This document shows positions 63,805-64,000 of a stretch of DNA of 64,000 nucleotides, one piece after another. The position numbers were made by a program, and so were the translations under genes. Every line of letters begins with the position of its first letter. Positions within the stretch are counted from its first letter, which is position 1. A model generated the notes under the pieces. The model did no database searches and was not told the DNA's origin. It saw only the letters and a list, made by a program, of their open reading frames with translations. The DNA is taken from positions 39,460-103,459 of the forward strand of contig CAZJIU010000001.1 of assembly GCA_964546145.1 (NCBI GenBank). The letters run 5' to 3'. This DNA comes from CAZAKO01 sp964546145. GTDB taxonomy: Bacteria; Fidelibacterota; UBA2242.

Positions 63805-64000
63805 ATGCAGGATGAGTTCTTAGAAAAAATCTCCGGTACCCATATTGAGTATTACCATTTCTGCAAACGGCAGCTCTGGTTCTTCCACCACCAGCTCGTC
63901 TGCGAACAGGAATCCGACTTAGTGAAGCTCGGTCGCATCATCCACGAAAACAGTTACGACCGCGAACAGAAGGAAATCCGCATTGGCAACAACATCGTCC
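63805..64000 (+). CDS. cas4: CRISPR adaptation nuclease Cas4, cut by window edge
   Basis: The first 65 codons are visible. They contain YYHFCKRQLWFFHH with the first iron-sulphur cysteine (Cys20) and GRIIHENSYDRE with the RecB-type histidine (near 46) of Cas4. Cas4 trims new spacers and checks the PAM during adaptation. It starts 1 base after the cas3 stop. GC content returns to a higher level here (29 of 60 in 63841-63900). cas1, cas2 and an array are expected beyond the edge but cannot be seen. Confidence 0.9.
   Translation, partial: MQDEFLEKISGTHIEYYHFCKRQLWFFHHQLVCEQESDLVKLGRIIHENSYDREQKEIRIGNNIV

Overview
This is a 64 kb stretch of a bacterial chromosome, probably a metagenome-assembled scaffold, because it contains one run of exactly 100 N. 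The host looks Gram-negative: there are beta-barrel outer-membrane candidates, a MotA-type channel, PBP1a, amidase and L,D-peptidase peptidoglycan enzymes, and the MEP isoprenoid genes ispD, ispE and ispF. Protein style and gene mix suggest an uncultivated lineage near the FCB or WOR-3-like candidate phyla. That placement is inference with low confidence.

Layout. 1-11.2 kb (minus): a long housekeeping operon, transcribed right to left as ruvB, queA, ispD, ispF, dedA-like, gltX, ispE, tRNA-Gln(UUG), prs, rplY, pth, rpsF, rpsR, rplI and priA (cut by the window edge). 11.4-15.6 kb (minus): purA and secD-secF. 15.7-18.4 kb (minus): two overlapping genes for a YkuD/NTF2 protein and an M99 carboxypeptidase. 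They resemble the Csd6/Csd4 (Pgp2/Pgp1) cell-shape pair of Epsilonproteobacteria. 18.5-25.9 kb (minus): a surface-glycan cluster with a GT2, a methyltransferase, three glycosyltransferases of GT4 or similar type, a Wzx-like flippase and a FemAB-like transferase. 26-32.1 kb (minus): amidohydrolase, PBP1a, purine nucleoside phosphorylase, an inositol-phosphatase-family protein with an apparent ATT start, and a metallo-beta-lactamase-fold hydrolase. 32.2-34.5 kb (plus): a zinc-ribbon membrane protein, a nitroreductase and an LhgO-like oxidoreductase. 34.6-46.3 kb (minus): an MMPL/RND exporter holding the N gap, a small XRE/membrane-protein pair, proC, rlmD, a GAF/HD-GYP protein coupled to a double-length CPBP membrane protease, a 75-residue two-repeat protein with its own promoter and terminator, and pfkA. 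46.7-55.8 kb (plus): ftsB-like, motA-like without motB, two outer-membrane candidates, an amidase, murI, folC and rho.

55.9-64 kb (plus): a type I-B (Cst/Tneap-like) CRISPR-Cas operon that continues past the right edge: cas6, an unrecognised 200-residue gene, cas8b1 (cst1), cas7 (cst2), cas5, a free-standing HNH nuclease gene, cas3 and the start of cas4. No CRISPR array is visible. Four points stand out. First, a strong ribosome-binding site and in-frame ATG inside cas8b1 would make a separate 121-residue Cas11-like small subunit. Second, the HNH gene overlaps cas3 by 11 bases. Third, the acidic 200-residue protein lies between cas6 and cas8. Fourth, a 136-bp tandem repeat of alternating 50- and 86-bp units begins inside the end of cas6 and supplies its stop codon. 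Base composition changes sharply along this operon, which suggests it was assembled from modules of different origin.
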